Source: Balamuthia mandrillaris (taxonomy: Eukaryota; Discosea; Longamoebia; Balamuthiidae). From it: a stretch of 64,000 nt of DNA. The notes under the pieces are model-generated. The model had not been told where the DNA came from and made no database searches. It worked only from the letters and a program-made list of their open reading frames with translations. The DNA lies in contig JAVKOQ010000182.1 of assembly GCA_031835245.1 (NCBI GenBank), positions 43,281 through 107,280 on the forward strand, given 5' to 3'. The position numbers and the translations under genes were made by a program. Numbering within the stretch: the stretch's first letter is position 1; every line of letters begins with the position of its first letter. Shown piece by piece: positions 33,356 to 44,667 of this stretch.

Positions 33356-33439
33356 ACCTATTGTGAGGGTAGCACAACGGGATGTGACAGAAAGAAAGGA
33401 AAAGAACTTATGGATAATATCCTGATAGTGAACAATGAG

Positions 33440-33670
33440 TTCTCATAAACAGCTTATAAGCAACGTGCATTGATAAATTATCACAAGTTATGAGACTACT
33501 GGATTGATTCAGGGTATGTTACAAATAGAACACAAAAAAAAAGTGAGAAAGAGAATGAGAAAAAGTAAGAAAGGGTTCTTACCACAACAATGGAACAGCA
33601 TATTTACAAGCAAGGTGCATTTAATGATAGATGATTACAAGTTATGAGACTATTGAAGTAATACAGGTTA
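33440..33670 (+). repeat. Two-copy diverged tandem repeat, spacing about 150 bp
   Basis: Segments about 33440-33500 and 33590-33665 share aacagc...gcaa.gtgcatt and caagttatgagactactgga-like blocks. The rest of 33378-34560 is AT-rich and shows no gene. Confidence 0.55.
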
Positions 33671-34569
33671 TATTCGTGAGTGAATGGATTTATAACATGG
33701 TAACCCTATTTGTTTAGAAGTAGAAGAAGTTCTGATAACTCATTAAAATGAAAGGTTTAAGGGATGTTTTTAACTTGAATATGACAGCACAAACTGTGTT
33801 ATAAAATGGATGTTTTTTCTCTTTATTGCTACATAGAATTTTTGTAAGAATGGTTATTTTCATATATTAGTTTGTTTCCTAACTTTGCTTTGTAAGCTAT
33901 TCACCTTTTTTTTCTTTTCTTCAGCATCTTTATCTTTTTTGTTCCTATGTGCTTGTCCTTGTTCTTTTACTTGTCCACTTCCTTGGTCTTATTAAATAGG
34001 GCAAATAACATAAATAAACAGGCCAAAACATATTATTCAAGAGAAAACAAGGGAACAAAAGGTGTTAAAAGGGAAAAGTGGTGAGAAAAAAGAGAAAAGG
34101 AAGCAATGGAATAAAAGGAAGAAGCCTAATAATGTGACAGCAGGCAATTGGTCTACATCACAGATGTCAACAGGATGAAAAGGAAGGGAACGGGTCAATG
34201 GAGCTAATATGTTGAGAGTAATTCTCAACAGTCTTTTTCTCTTTCACATCTTACTTTTTCTTTTCTTTTACTTGAAGGACTTATTTTAGCCAATGCCTTT
34301 GATGCCAGTGGCATAAACAGTATGCTACTAATATCTTGGCTAGGCTTCCAATGGACATGTCATTGAATGTTCAAAATAAGGAATATCTTTGCCTAGGCAG
34401 CAATACCTGTTGTAGTATATTAATTGAGCATGAAAAGGAGCACATGCAGTGGTTGACAAAAATTATTATGTTGAACAAGGTTGGACTGTTACCTTCCTTA
34501 CCAGTATTGGAAAAGGTAAGAACTCTGTTACTAGAGGTGTATGGAAAAAATATGAACTAATAAGCACAA

Positions 34570-35050
34570 GCAAGGAGAAGGAAAGGAAGGAAGTGTATAC
34601 ATACACAAATCAAAGGAAAAGAAGGAAAGAAAGCAAGTGTGTACACATGCACAAATCAAAGGAAAAGAAGAAAAGAAAGTAAGCACACACACATGCAAAT
34701 AGAAGGAAAGGAAGGAAAGAAAGTGCGCATTTGTGCAAACAGAAGGAAGAAGGAAGTGTGCATGTGTGCGCAAATCAAGGGAAAGCAAGGAAGGAAGTGC
34801 ACATGTGTGTGCAAATCGAGGGAAAGCAAGGAAGGAAGTGCGCAGGTGTGTGCAAATCAAAGGAAAAGAAGAAAAGAAAGGAAGCACACACACATGCAAA
34901 TAGAAGGAAAGCAAGGAAGGAAGTGGGCATGGGTGCACAAATTGAGGGAAAGCAAGGAAATGTGCACATGTGTGCAAATCAAAGGAAAGCAAGGTAGGAA
35001 GTGTGCACATGTACACAAATCAAAGAAAAGTAAGGAAGGGCGCACACATG
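34570..35050 (+). repeat. Minisatellite, period about 40 bp
   Basis: About 11 degenerate units of the type gtgcacatgtgtgcaaatc + aaaggaaagcaaggaaggaa. Open frames on both strands (NQRKARKE / FLAFPLICTHV type) come from the repeat. The array resumes at about 35239-35340. Confidence 0.85.
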
Positions 35051-35054
35051 TGCA

Positions 35055-35238
35055 TGTTGGTAACTGCCAACATAACCAACTCTTTCTTCGTTTCTTTCTT
35101 TGTTCCTTTCTTTTCTGTCAACGATCTTGTGCCAGCCGTCATCGATCTTTTATGTCGACACCAAGCCATTTCAAAGCTCTTTCTCCAGCCTTCCTGAGCC
35201 TAGAACTGAGAAACCAAGAAGCCACTCTCCAACCTCAA
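35055..35238 (+). repeat. LTR fragment inserted in the minisatellite
   Basis: Starts TGTTGGTAACTGCCAACA (35055-35072) and resembles the LTR at 36446 for about 130 bp. The minisatellite units flank it on both sides. Confidence 0.7.
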
Positions 35239-35340
35239 ACCTTTTCATGTGTGCAAATAAAAGAAAAGAAAAATAACTGTTACACATATGCAATAATAAG
35301 AAAGGATACACACAAATAGAAGGAAAGAAGGAAAGGAACA

Positions 35341-36445
35341 ATGTTCAATGGCTTCCACCCTCTTCAAACGATCTCCACAACCTTTCCTTTCAAACATATT
35401 GCACTGGATCTCTTTGGTCCTCTTCCTACTGATGAGAATGGTTTCTCCTACATTATGGTTCTCATTGACATTGCTACTCGCTTCACCGTGCTCCAACCCC
35501 TTCTTAACAGATCAGCTCTTTCTGTTGCTCATGCCCTCTACCAGAGCATTTGTGACTTTGGCTTTCTGAAGATCATTCAATCCGACAATGGCACTGAGTT
35601 TGTTAACAACATTCTTTCTTCCTTCAAGGAACTCGCTGGTTTTGATCATTGCTTCATCTCATCCTACCATCCTCATGCTAACGGAGCTGCTGAGAGTCAT
35701 GTCAAGCTTGCTAAATCACTGCTCTTCAAGCTAGTCAATGGTGATTGGAACCACTGGTCTATGTTTCTTCCAGCTACGCAGAAAGGTCTTAATAATCACA
35801 CCTCTTCTCGCCACAACTCTTCTCCGTTTGAACTCTTCTTCAGTCGACCCGTCAATCCACCTGAGAACTTCTCATCATCTCCTTCTACTCCACTTTCCCT
35901 TGAAGCACGATGTAAACAAGTTGAAGATCTTCGTTCACTTGTTTGACCCTCCTCCACAACTGCTACGAAAAACTATAATCACCAAGTAGCTGATCGCTTC
36001 AACAAGAATGCTCCTCTCATTTTGTTTGCTCCTGGTGACACAGTCATGCTTGCGAATTCCGGTTCCGAATCCAAAACCGATCCGAAATACCTTGGCCCTT
36101 TCACAGTCAACACACTCCCAATGGCACTTACCGACTCCGAGATGCCACCGGTGATCTTCTTCCGGATACTGTTGCTCCTTCTCTTCTAAAGAAAATGGAT
36201 CCACCCAACTCCTCACCCGGTTCCTTCTCTCCAGTATCCCCCGACCCTTCAAAAAAGAGCTGGGAGGTCCGTTTCATCATTGATTACAAAGGTCCTCCTA
36301 ATCGCCACAAGTATCTCGTCTGTTGGAAAGGTTTTTCTGCCAAATACGATTCCTGGGTGGAACTGAGAACTTTGGTGACCAACAACCCATCATCAACTAT
36401 TGGAAGCTCAAGCGTAAGAAACCCTCTCAACAAGGAAGGAACTGA
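35341..36445 (+). pseudogene. Chromovirus integrase and chromodomain relic
   Basis: Plus strand. Integrase core IALDLFGPLPTDENGF, QSDNGTEFVN and HPHANGAAESHVK carries the full D-D-E set. A stop at about 35944, frame changes at about 35944-36110 and a TAA at 36188 follow. Then an integrase C-terminal stretch (PGDTVMLANSG...DPKYLGPF) and a chromodomain (WEVRFIIDYKGPPNRHKYL...CWKGFSAKYDSW) precede the LTR. Protein similarity is closest to element B of this window, but the orientation is opposite. gag, protease and RT are absent. Confidence 0.8.
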
Positions 36446-36779
36446 TGTTGGCAACTGCCAACATAATCAACTCTTTTCTCCTTGTTCTTCTTTGGTCTTT
36501 TTCTGCTGACAACCAATGTCATCTCTTTGATCAATCTTGTTGACACCAAAGATCAACTTCTTGTTTCCAGTCTTTTCCCTTGAAGTTTCTTCAAGCTCAG
36601 AAATTGAGAATTGGCAATTCCGCTGACAAACCCTCGATCTCTGGCCCTTAGGTTCCCTTCCTAACTATAAATTGGTTCCTCTTTCATTTTCTTCACTCGG
36701 GTTGCAGTTCACAAAACACAGAGGACAAACACACACACAATCAAACACTTATCTTTTCTCTTTCATGCATTAAATTACA
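36446..36779 (+). repeat. 334-bp LTR with TATA-like box and primer-site-like edge
   Basis: TGTTGGCAACTGCCAACA at the left and TTACA at the right end, with CTATAAATTGG at about 36664. The base after the LTR begins TGGGGCTCTTGAAC, which has the TGG expected of a tRNA primer-binding site. The retroelement body after it is replaced by the LINE. Confidence 0.65.
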
Positions 36780-36812
36780 TGGGGCTCTTGAACAAAGTCG
36801 AGGCAGGAAAAA

Positions 36813-38168
36813 ATGCGGAAAAATAGGACTCTGCCACGCAAGAGCACTGAATTGATTGACAGTCAGGAGAGGGAACAGGTCCTACGTCGATGGGTGGATC
36901 TGGCCATGAAGGAACGTCTTAGACTGGGGACCCTAAACGGTAATCGTTCGTGGAAGCCCGCTTTGCAAGCTGTGCAAAAAGAGACAAAGATCCCCGAGTG
37001 TTTTGTCAAAGGGGACAAGCTAAATCAGTTTCTGGAGGAAGCGTTCAAGTTTGCGGTGGAAAAGTATGGGCACCTGAACACTACCACAGTCAAGATTCCT
37101 TCTCCCAGGGTGAACCAAAAGGAGGAGGACGACAGAGGGGCAGAGGATCAGTGTAACTCGGTAGCGGATTCGCCCCGCCGAGAGGAAGGGACAAGTGTTG
37201 TGCCCAAGGGGAAGATTGATTCGGACTCAGTCAGTGCAGCCGGCGTTAAGGAGCGAACCAATAGTCAAGTGGCGCTGCTGTTTGATTGTATTAGCCGTGT
37301 TTCTCACGAGTGTGGTAAGCTCTCCGAGGCAGGCGTACTCTCACTCGCAGTGATTGTACGATTCAGGGACCTGATTGAATCCCTCGACAAGGAGATCAAT
37401 AATCTTATGGTGGAAAAAGGAAGTGCAAATAGTACCAAAGGCGGCCTTACTCTGGGTTTCCAACGGTCTTACGCGGAGGTGGTCGGATCAGCTCCGCGGT
37501 GTGATATGATTACTGCGGAAAGGAATTTCCCTCCAACGGCAACTACGGTCAGCGCGCCAAGCTTGGAATACTGGAAGGAAGAAATGGCAAAGGAACAAGG
37601 GATATGTTGGCAGGATAACTCCAACATATACAGGAGGCCGTGGACCAAAGATACAGTAACCGACCCGAACTATTGGTCTACAGTAAAACCAAAGTATGGC
37701 TTTGCCAGTCCCTACTCCAAGGTAGGGGCGGTGGAGGGCAGATCGATTGTGGTGAGCGGTAAGGACCTTAAGAAGGAAAAGGTAAGTGAGAGGATCTTCG
37801 AGCTGGGGCTCAAGCACGGCGGAGTGTGGAAAGTAGGAGAGAAGAATGGCACGCAGCATTGGGGAGTTACTTTGGAGACGGCCCAGGCTGCCGAAGACAT
37901 TATTGCGGAAAGAGCCAGGCTGTATGCTTTTACCCGCTGGTGGGTGGGCAAAGCCCGAATTGAAGAAGCCAAGAATGAAGGTAAACCGCGGTGGAAGCCT
38001 AAAGAGCAAAGAAAGATGGAGAAGAAGAAGGAAAAGGAGGAGAATGTTGGAACAGTGGCCTTGGACAGCTCTTTGGAACTCTCAAGCATCGCGCTGGCTG
38101 AGGAGGAGTATCATGGTGCTGCCAACTGGTCTGACATTGTGGAGGAGGAAGGAGAGGAGACCCAATGA
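36813..38168 (+). CDS. LINE ORF1 protein
   Basis: 451 residues, ATG 36813. A helical N-terminus leads into a charged low-complexity middle. The C-terminal part (VSERIFELGLKHGGVWKVG..., ITLETAQAAEDIIAERARL-like) may be an RRM-like fold, followed by a Lys/Glu tail. ORF1 proteins bind LINE RNA. The TGA stop overlaps the ORF2 ATG as ATGA (38165-38168), which suggests coupled re-initiation. No CCHC knuckle is seen. Confidence 0.75.
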   Translation: MRKNRTLPRKSTELIDSQEREQVLRRWVDLAMKERLRLGTLNGNRSWKPALQAVQKETKIPECFVKGDKLNQFLEEAFKFAVEKYGHLNTTTVKIPSPRVNQKEEDDRGAEDQCNSVADSPRREEGTSVVPKGKIDSDSVSAAGVKERTNSQVALLFDCISRVSHECGKLSEAGVLSLAVIVRFRDLIESLDKEINNLMVEKGSANSTKGGLTLGFQRSYAEVVGSAPRCDMITAERNFPPTATTVSAPSLEYWKEEMAKEQGICWQDNSNIYRRPWTKDTVTDPNYWSTVKPKYGFASPYSKVGAVEGRSIVVSGKDLKKEKVSERIFELGLKHGGVWKVGEKNGTQHWGVTLETAQAAEDIIAERARLYAFTRWWVGKARIEEAKNEGKPRWKPKEQRKMEKKKEKEENVGTVALDSSLELSSIALAEEEYHGAANWSDIVEEEGEETQ

Positions 38169-41100
38169 CTTCAGTAGCGTTTGTCAACTCTAGGGGCTGG
38201 GGACAAGAGGAATTGGTCAGCTGTTGGGCTGACAGTAAGCAATTTGACATTATTGGAGTGTGCGAACATAGGAGGATGGTTGCCCCTCGATTGGAGGGGT
38301 ATCGGTGGATGGGTGGAGGGGCTGCTCCAGGGAGGAGTGGCTATGGAAGGGGTGGCGCAGGTTTCTTTGTTCGAGAGGGCTTCAAGGGGAACATCAGAGA
38401 AAGGAAAGAGTGGCGAACACCCAACTCCACTTGGGTGGAACTGGCGGGACAGAGTTGCATCTTTATAATCGGTATAGTGTATCTCCCCCCAGGAGGTACC
38501 GTGGACAACTTTAAGGTCACCTTGGCTGCGTTTGAGAAAAGAATCCTGGACGTGGTCAAGGAAGGAAGACCCCTGATTATTGGAGGTGATTGGAACGCCA
38601 GGGTTGGAAAGGGATGGAATGGTAGAGGTGAATCTACTTACAACGCGAGAGGAAAGGTGTTGGTGGAGGCTTTCAAAAGGCTGGCCCTCTCGTTGCCTCA
38701 GCTCGAAGAGGAAGCGCCAGTATTTACATGGAGAGCTGGAAAACGAAAGAGCATTGTGGACTATGTGGTAGCATGGAGATGGACGGGCAAGGTAGTTGGT
38801 GACAGATGGCAAGCTTGGACCGATCATCGACCACTGGTAGTCGAGTTGAAGGACCCAGCAGATAGTTGTGGCGGGGTTTGGATGGAACGATGGAAGTGGA
38901 AGTCCTACTCGGAGGAAGATCGCAAGAGGAGGTGGAGGGAGTACAAACGCGGGTGCAAGCGTTTCTTCAAAGGAGAGGAATGGAAGGCCATGGTCAAGAA
39001 AACACGGGAGGGAGCAGCTACTGTTGAAGATCTTTGGAGCAAGTGGAAAAAAGGATTGTGGGATTGTGCAATGAGATGGTTTGGTAGAGAAAGGAGACTG
39101 ATAGGAGCAACAACAAGCAGGGCAAGGAAGCCATGGTGGACAGCAGAGTTAACATCCTTGAACAAGCAGGTAGCGATAGCCCATGCTCAGTGGCTAAGAG
39201 AAGGAAAGAATGATGGAAAGGCCAGAGAGGAATTTGTGGAACTCAGAAAAAGGTTTGTGAAGTTGTGGAGAGCCAACAAATGGGACTGGATGAAGTGGAA
39301 AAGACAAGAGAACATCAAGGAAATGCAGAAATGGATCGGCAACATGTGGAGGATAGTGGCAAAGCGTAGAGCAGAGCCCAAAGCAGTTATGGAGCACCAC
39401 GGTAGCACAGCAGCCTTCAAGGAACATTGGGCAAAGCTGGGAAGGAAGGATTCTTCCATTGGGAGCTTGCATCGAGAGGAAGCAGGTCCAGAAGGACTGC
39501 CTTGGTCTGGTAGTAACTGGCTTAAGAAGGAGAGTTTTAATCTTGCATGGAGGAAAAGATTGAGGGTGGGCAAAGCAGCTGGGGTGGACAATATTGATGG
39601 GGAAATGATGAAGTATGGAGGCAAACATGTGCAAGATGCAACTTGGACGCTGATCAAGGTCATTGAGAACCAAGGCATAATCCCCAAGGAGTGGAAACAG
39701 GGGGTGGTTATTCCCTTGCATAAGGCAGGAGATCCCCAGAATCCAGCAAACTATAGAGGTATTACTCTCCTATGCAATGCAGCCAAGGTGTTTGAAGGAG
39801 CTATCTTGGTACAATTGAACATACAAGCAAGAGAGCAAGGGTGGATAAGTAATTGCCAGGGTGGATTTAGAAAAGGAAGGGGAGTCATGGATCAGGTGTG
39901 GCGGTTGAAGAAATGCCTGATGAAGAGAAGCAAAGAACGTACCTATATTGCTCTGTTGGATATCAGCAAGGCATATGACATGCTTGACCATGACATACTG
40001 GCAAGGACATTACGCAAAAGAGGAGCAGAAGAGGCAGCAGTGGGTATCATTACAGAGTGGTACCATGGTATGACGAGTGTTATTCGCATGAATGGGCAGC
40101 TTTCAGAGGAATTTCTGGTGGAAAGAGGAGTTAAGCAAGGAGGAGTTTTGTCTCCATTCTTGTTCAATGTATACATTGATGTGGTGGCAAGAAAGCTACA
40201 AGCTGCAGAGGAGAAGGAAAGAGGAGATAAAGCAAGGAATGTTTGGTTGTTGTTTGCAGATGACTTGGCAGTGGTGGCCAGCGACCCATTTGAGCTTCAG
40301 AGAAGATTGAATGTAGCAGTGGAGGCAGTGAATGCTCTGGGACTTCAGTTCAATGCAAAGAAATCAGTGGTGCTAGTACAAGGAAAGAAGGCTCATTTTC
40401 AAGAGTGGAGACTGAAGGGGGAGGCGGTGAAACGGGTGAAGGAGGCCAAGTACCTGGGACTGTGGTTTGAAGAAAGTGGGGAATGGACAACTCATGCCAA
40501 GGAGAGGATCACCAAGGCCAAGCAAGCCCTCTACAGCCTTAGGCAGCGGGGAGCCATTGCCCAAGGCCTTGGTACACGCACTGCCCAGATTGCTGCAGAG
40601 GCTATTGTCAAGTCTACCTTGTCATATGGATTATGTATGACAGAGCTTTCCAAATAATGGTGGAAGAAGATCGAAGCAGTGTGGAATGAGACAGCAAGAA
40701 GTGTATTGCAAGTTCATCGAAGGACTGTGGCGGGGGTTTGTAGAGCAGAATTGGGCTGGTTGACCATCAAGGCCTACTGTGAGTTGGAAAGACAAGCAGT
40801 AATTCATCATGCTGAGAGGCAAGATGGCCACTTTGAGCTACTTGAAGAGGTAAGCCAAGCAAGTGAAGAGGAAGGGGAGAAGAATGAAGGTGAGGGAGGT
40901 GCCGGAACGACAGTTGTTGAAAAGAAAGCCAAGAGGATGAGGGCCTTAACTCGAGTAGCCAAGATGGAGTATGCAGCTGAAGGAGAAAGAGGAACAAGAG
41001 CATGGCTATGGCATAACTTCTTGACAAATGGAAGATGTTTGGTTGGACAACAACGGAGCTTAGTGATTACCAACCCAAGGAAAGAACGTTTGCTGAATGC

Positions 41101-41470
41101 TATTCGCTGTGGTGGACTGCCTATTGGAAAAAAGTGGGGATCCATTCAGCAGTCTGAGGTGGATAGCAAGTGCCCTGCTTGTGATGCTGAGGAAGAAACA
41201 GCAGAACACTTCCTGTTAAGGTGTCCTAACCTTTGGGAAGATCGCTTTAGAATCTGGAGTGTGGACAATGGAAGTGAAGAACAAGTCAGAAAGCTGATTA
41301 TAGAAGACTGTACAACAAAGCTCCTGTCAAGTGGAAAGAAATGTAACAGAGCTCAAGAGATGGAACAATGTAAGCAAAGTTGTAAACGAGTCTGGAGATT
41401 ATGGGCAGCAAGAGCAAGTTGGAAGCATGGAAGTTCTTTTGCATTTTATCAGTCTTTGGAAGTAATGTAA
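38165..41470 (+). pseudogene. LINE ORF2: AP endonuclease, RT, C-terminal zinc motif, one in-frame stop
   Basis: About 1100 codons. AP-endonuclease domain: FVNSRGWGQEELV, LIIGGDWNARVG, SIVDYVVAW and TDHRPLVVEL. RT: VVIPLHKAGDPQNPANYRGI, QGGFRKGRGVMDQ, IALLDISKAYDMLDHD, GVKQGGVLSPFLFNVYID and LLFADDLAVVA. After TELSK an in-frame TAA (40655-40657) interrupts, and the same frame continues with WWKKIEAVWNE to a Cys-Cys-His-Cys motif CPACDAEEETAEHFLLRCP and a stop at 41470. Catalytic residues are intact, so the copy is young but probably truncated by one nonsense change. Confidence 0.88.
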
Positions 41471-41697
41471 GCAAGGAAAAGAGGAAAAAGGAAAGGGAAA
41501 GAAAAGGATAGCTAGATGATACAAAGTTGGTCTGAAATCTCATTCAACACCTTTCACTTGTGAATTGAGTAACAATTGGGAAGGCATTGAGGATGAGGGA
41601 GTAAGAAAAGTAAGAGTACACTATGTATGTACAAGGCTTACTTTTTATGTATAGATTGGTGTTGCTCTCAGAGCAAATAAACTTTTATTACTACTAC

Positions 41698-42560
41698 TAA
41701 AAATAATTTTTTGTATCAAAAATAATGTTTTTTTATTATTTAACAAAAAATTTTTTTTTTCACTTTTGTCAAAAAAAAATTAACTATCACTGTGTGGATA
41801 CATCTTTATATAAAAGATGTAACTTCTCATTTGAGAATAAAAGTATAATTTTTTCTAATCAAAAAATACTAAATAATTACACTTTGTGACATGTCAACAT
41901 ATATTTATAGTTACATCAGGTGATAAAATAAGATTGCAATACTTCTACTTTCAAAACAAAGAATTGGACAAAACATGATAATTCAATATTCACCTACAGT
42001 CACAGTAGTTGTAAAATTGCAACACAGATCAGAGAAAGAAGGAATTATAAAAAAGAGAAAGGTCAGAGACAAGAGAGATAAGAAAAGAGCAAAGCAAAGC
42101 AAAGCAGAGTAGAGCAAAGCAGAGTAGAAAGAAGAGAAATAAAGGGAAAAACAACAAAAAAAGAAAAGAAGAAAAGAATGAGAAAAGGAAAAACTAATCT
42201 CTTTATCAAACATGTGTGACCATTGAAGAGTGCCTTGAGGGTTAAAAACTTGATAATTGACCCAGAGCTTGGTTTCCATTTTCTTTTCATTGTAAGACCC
42301 ACTGCATGGGATGGAAATGAAAGCATAATAGCCAATGCACTTGCTTTTCTATTACCACCAACCAAAGTTCTTGATGGTAGTTGAACAATTTCTTTTTCTT
42401 CTTCTTTAACTTCTTTCTTTACATAATTAGCTGTCTACTCTATACAAAGTTTCTTTTTCTTTAGCTTTCACTTTTTTAAGGAGGGTGTTGGCTGCGCCGT
42501 ACAGCTCAGATCAACTCTTTGATCAAGTGTGATTACAACACTAATTTAATTTTTCTATTT
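41698..42560 (+). repeat. Left terminal inverted repeat of a large DNA transposon
   Basis: The reverse complement matches 48594-49500 over almost its whole length. Examples are the ttaactatcactgtgt block, agatgtaacttctcattt, acatgtcaacatat, the GCAAAGCAAAGCA-rich block, and the ctttagctttcacttttttaagga block. It abuts the LINE tail on its left, so its outermost end is probably lost. Confidence 0.85.
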
Positions 42561-43035
42561 CTTCTTTCTTCACTTTTTTAAGAAAAGAAAGTAATGATTG
42601 CTTTGTGTAGTGCAAATCAATTCTGTGATCAACTGTGATTACAGACTACTTTAGTTATTTTACCTTTTAAGCTTTCACTTTTTTAAGAAGGATGTTGCTG
42701 CACCATATGGTGCAGATCAATTCTTTGATCAATTGTGATTACAAACTAAAGAAGGTGACAGCTGCACCATGCAATACAGATTAGTTATATTTGATCAACT
42801 GTTATAACAAACTAATTTAGTTTTTCTATTGTTCTCACTTATCATTCACTTTGTAAGGAGGCCCATTCCTGCACTGTATGGCGCAGATCGGTTCTTTGAT
42901 CATATAACTTTCCATGTTGATAGTTATAGCGAGATATGTACCAAAAAAACACAAATTTATCCATCAAATTATTGTACTTATTTATTGTAATATAAGTAAT
43001 GAGCTGTGCTGTATGGTGCAGCTCTGTTTGTTTTT
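42465..43035 (+). repeat. Subterminal array of about 90-bp units with palindromes
   Basis: Five to six degenerate units each hold a version of CTGCACCATATGGTGCAG (perfect 18-bp palindrome at 42698-42715), then GATCAATTCTTTGATCAA and TGTGATTACA. One copy is also found in the right inverted repeat (48661-48678). Probably transposase binding sites. Confidence 0.75.
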
Positions 43036-43211
43036 TCAATTATTTATTTTTTTCCAAAAAATTTATGAAGTTGAATAAAAAACAAAACAGGATTGTCACA
43101 AGAAAGAGAGAGAGAGAGAGAAAAAGAAAGAACTGAAAAAACATACATCCAATGATGCTCCTCAATGATCCACAAAGGTACAACCAGTGATGAGGCCCAC
43201 CAAGATACTGT

Positions 43212-43325
43212 TGTTGGTTGAATCCAACCTCAAGAATAAAAGAGTTGGTGACAAGACAAGAAGTGTATTCAAGAGAATAAAGGAAGGACATGATGGAGTG
43301 AAAAGTGTTGGTGATTTTACCAACA
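43212..43325 (-). repeat. 114-bp LTR-like segment
   Basis: TGTTGG at 43212 and ACCAACA at 43325. In minus orientation it begins with the 20-bp palindrome seen at 31704. Its body matches the 3' half of 32762-32972 (GAATACACTTC...CACCAACTCTTT). Confidence 0.7.
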
Positions 43326-44450
43326 CTTATCTCAAGACTCCTCATTTCCACGATGGTGAGAGGAGAGTTCCAGGGACTGTCAGGTGGGGTGAGCACGATG
43401 ATGCTAGTATGCAGCCATTCCGTCACTTGCAAATCAATTATGAGCATTAAATGGTGTGGGATGGAGTATTGGTGGCGAAAGACAGGAGGGTGATCTCCAG
43501 TGTCCAGATGGAGAACTACTTCAGGAAGGGTACAGGAAGGTCCTGTCAGTAGAGCCTCATTCTCCTGGAGGTATTTCTCAATGGCTTCAAGAATATGCTT
43601 GTGGATGTGTTCCTTGACAGCTTTCACCAAACGTTAATGTTGGCGTCAGGTGATGTTGTGGTCCTTGGAGTGGGGTAGTGGTTCCTCAGGGTAGTCGATT
43701 GGAATGTCTGTTATGCCCATGCCAGACTTGTGCATGAAGTTGTAGCCCAGGATGATCAATTGACCATCGGGTTGAGGCAATATGGAGAACATGTGATGGA
43801 AACAGCAATCACTGAAGCCAATAGCGAGTGACTCCATTTCAGAGGCACATGTAGCAGTGGTTTCGCAGTGTCTGAGTTTGACTGTGTAGTTGGCTTGCTT
43901 GGTTTTGGCACGAACTAAGTCAACAATAGAAGGGTCCATAAAGGAGTGGCTGGTGCCAGAGTCTATGACTGCAGTAACACAACAGCTGTTGATGGTCATT
44001 GGGGTGCAGATAGGATTGTTGGGTCTGGGCATATCATCAGTGATGGTGATAGAGTTGAGAGCCCGTTGTGACTCATAGAACTCGTTGTATTCCTCCTCAT
44101 TGCCAATAGAGTCTTGCTGCTCAGCAGTAAGAGCAGGTGTGTTGCTCTGTTGCTGTGTAGAAGCCATGGAGTTGAGGGAACGTGAGCTGGAAGACGACTG
44201 GTGTGCTGGTAGTTGTGCATGTGTTTGATGCAGCAGTGTTGAAGTGGGGTTGCATGTTGCAGGAGCAGAAGATGAGGCTGGCATAGCAAACGTTGCTTGA
44301 GAAGACTGCCATTGTAGCCTGCAGGCCTTTTTTTGGCACTGACCTTCTGTGTAGTTGTGTGTTTTGCAGTGTGTGCAAACAGCACCTATTGTATGGACTA
44401 ATGGTGATTGCTGTCTGTTGAGGTGATTTTTCTGTATTATTATATGGCAA
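43326..44450 (-). pseudogene. LTR-retroelement relic: gag tail, protease, RT start
   Basis: Minus strand. A gag tail (STQQQSNTPALTAEQQDS...) similar to 32.55-32.75 kb leads to a protease TAVIDSGTSHSFMDPSIVD and the segment GHDFMHKSGMGI-like. After a frame change at about 43640, an RT N-terminus follows (TGDHPPVFRHQYSIP, LTPPDSPWNSPLTIVE) that runs directly into the LTR-like segment. This is a deletion derivative inserted inside the DNA transposon. Confidence 0.7.
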
Positions 44451-44650
44451 AAAAAATATTTTTCAGGTCTTAAAAAAAATATTTTTCTTAAAAATTAATT
44501 TTCAGTCAAAATAATAATATTTTTCCTTTAACAAAAATAATAAAAAAAATGTTTTTTAATTTCTAAAAATATTTTTTATGGCTTGAGAACCTTTTTTAAG
44601 TTCTAAAAATTATTGTTTATAAAGCATTATTTTAAGACATTTAATATAAA
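44451..44650. other. AT-rich A/T-tract DNA
   Basis: Repeats of aaaaaatattttt type. No gene. It lies between the retro relic and the transposase 3' end. Confidence 0.5.
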
Positions 44651-44667
44651 AAATCTACTATTAAACA

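Larger units (their letters stand above)
36780..41697 (+). mobile_element. Near-full-length APE-type LINE
   Basis: Two overlapping reading frames, a zinc-finger C-terminus, a 3' UTR from 41470 and a terminal (TAC)n-like tail (attactactacta) at 41686-41697. The 5' end is not defined; a TGGGGCTC primer-like motif just upstream belongs to the LTR element. The same 3' end occurs at 49207-49370. Confidence 0.85.

Noticed and set aside
33126-33425. Long Arg/Glu/Lys open frames on the plus strand and Pro/Leu/Ser frames on the minus strand
   Set aside because: They are translations of a purine-only low-complexity tract with no start context, introns or conserved residues.
34570-35050. CRISPR-like array
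   Set aside because: Units are contiguous and degenerate without unique spacers, and the genome is eukaryotic.
34531-35319. Long frames on both strands with Cys-Ala-Asn or His-Cys repeats
   Set aside because: All periodicity comes from the about 40-bp minisatellite; frames stay open on both strands because the unit lacks stops.
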